Below are positions 23,808 through 23,932 of a stretch of DNA of 23,932 bases, in pieces (position 1 is the stretch's first letter; the number at the start of each line of letters is the position of its first letter). The stretch lies in assembly GCA_029243845.1 (NCBI GenBank), contig JAQWRF010000387.1, positions 1 to 23,932 of the forward strand, read 5' to 3'. The DNA comes from Planctomycetota bacterium (GTDB lineage: Bacteria; Planctomycetota; UBA1135). Both the position numbers and the translations under genes were made by a program. The notes under the pieces are model-generated. The model did not search any database. It saw only the letters and a list, made by a program, of their open reading frames with translations, and was not told the origin of the DNA.

Positions 23808-23835
23808 ATTTTAGCGTAATTAGCCCCTAAGTCAA
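23808..23835 (-). promoter_or_regulatory. Sigma70-type promoter of rpsL-rpsG
   Basis: TTGACT (23830-23835) and TAAAAT (23808-23813) with a 16-base spacer, in the gap after the upstream gene. The resulting leader would be about 30-35 bases. The architecture matches the S10 promoter (same spacing). Confidence 0.75.
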
Positions 23836-23856
23836 TCTTTATTGTGTATTTATTGA

Positions 23857-23932
23857 TTAGTTGCTCTCTGCGACGGATTCTGACAACTCTGCTCCTTCTG
23901 CTGCCATTGCGGCGTCAAAAGAGGCTGATGTG
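23857..23932 (-). CDS. rpoC: Probable C-terminus of RNA polymerase beta' (rpoC), partial
   Basis: The last 24 codons and TAA of a gene entering from the right edge: TSASFDAAMAAEGAELSESVAESN. The acidic Ala/Glu/Ser tail is not diagnostic in itself. The call rests on the usual order rpoB-rpoC-rpsL-rpsG and on the open frame reaching the window edge. Another upstream gene is possible. Confidence 0.5.
   Translation of the reverse strand, partial: TSASFDAAMAAEGAELSESVAESN

Overview
The window is a block of bacterial housekeeping genes for replication, tRNA/SRP function and ribosome synthesis, with no sign of phage, IS elements, CRISPR or other mobile DNA. By eye the base composition is balanced (G+C in the high forties). 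The organism looks like a member of the PVC group, most likely a planctomycete. RpoA opens with MRIRWRDFELPSG and has a planctomycete-type N-terminal domain. The ribosomal super-operon has no room for rpmD (L30) or rpsD (S4). The fusA/tuf part of the str operon is remodelled. The taxonomic call is inference from sequence memory; no search was run.

Layout. (1) 1-2319, minus strand: the end of a transcription unit reading tRNA-Ser(GGA), SRP RNA, dnaX, ybaB, recR (recR runs off the left edge). This order resembles the Bacillus tadA-scr-dnaX-yaaK-recR neighbourhood. (2) 2361-2993, minus: tRNA-Arg(ACG) with its own promoter, followed directly by tadA, whose product makes inosine at A34 of exactly that tRNA. 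(3) 3077-6601, plus: dnaE, the only plus-strand gene, ending at a long hairpin shared with the convergent ribosomal operon. (4) 6675-20226, minus, read from right to left: rpsJ, rplC, rplD, rplW, rplB, rpsS, rplV, rpsC, rplP, rpmC, rpsQ, rplN, rplX, rplE, rpsN, rpsH, rplF, rplR, rpsE, rplO, secY, adk, infA, rpmJ, rpsM, rpsK, rpoA, rplQ. A good sigma70-type promoter and a folded leader RNA precede rpsJ. (5) 20403-23932, minus: the end of what is probably rpoC, then rpsL and rpsG with their own promoter, a strong hairpin, and two overlapping genes where fusA and tuf usually lie. The first encodes a small protein resembling Tsr3/DTW-family aminocarboxypropyl transferases. The second encodes an EF-G-family GTPase whose domain IV has lost the usual tip signatures.

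How it fits together: almost every gene serves the ribosome or its immediate partners (rRNA-binding proteins, IF1, SecY and SRP RNA for secretion, RpoA for transcription, Adk for nucleotides, TadA and tRNAs for decoding). The most unusual part is the Tsr3-like/EF-G-like pair in the str operon. Individual ribosomal proteins also carry changes at normally conserved places: uL16 has an internal insertion of about 33 residues, uL2 has altered residues before the catalytic-region histidine, uS12 has Arg at position 88, and uS3 has lost the last glycine of its KH GxxG loop. Many genes start without a Shine-Dalgarno sequence, and AATC directly before ATG recurs.
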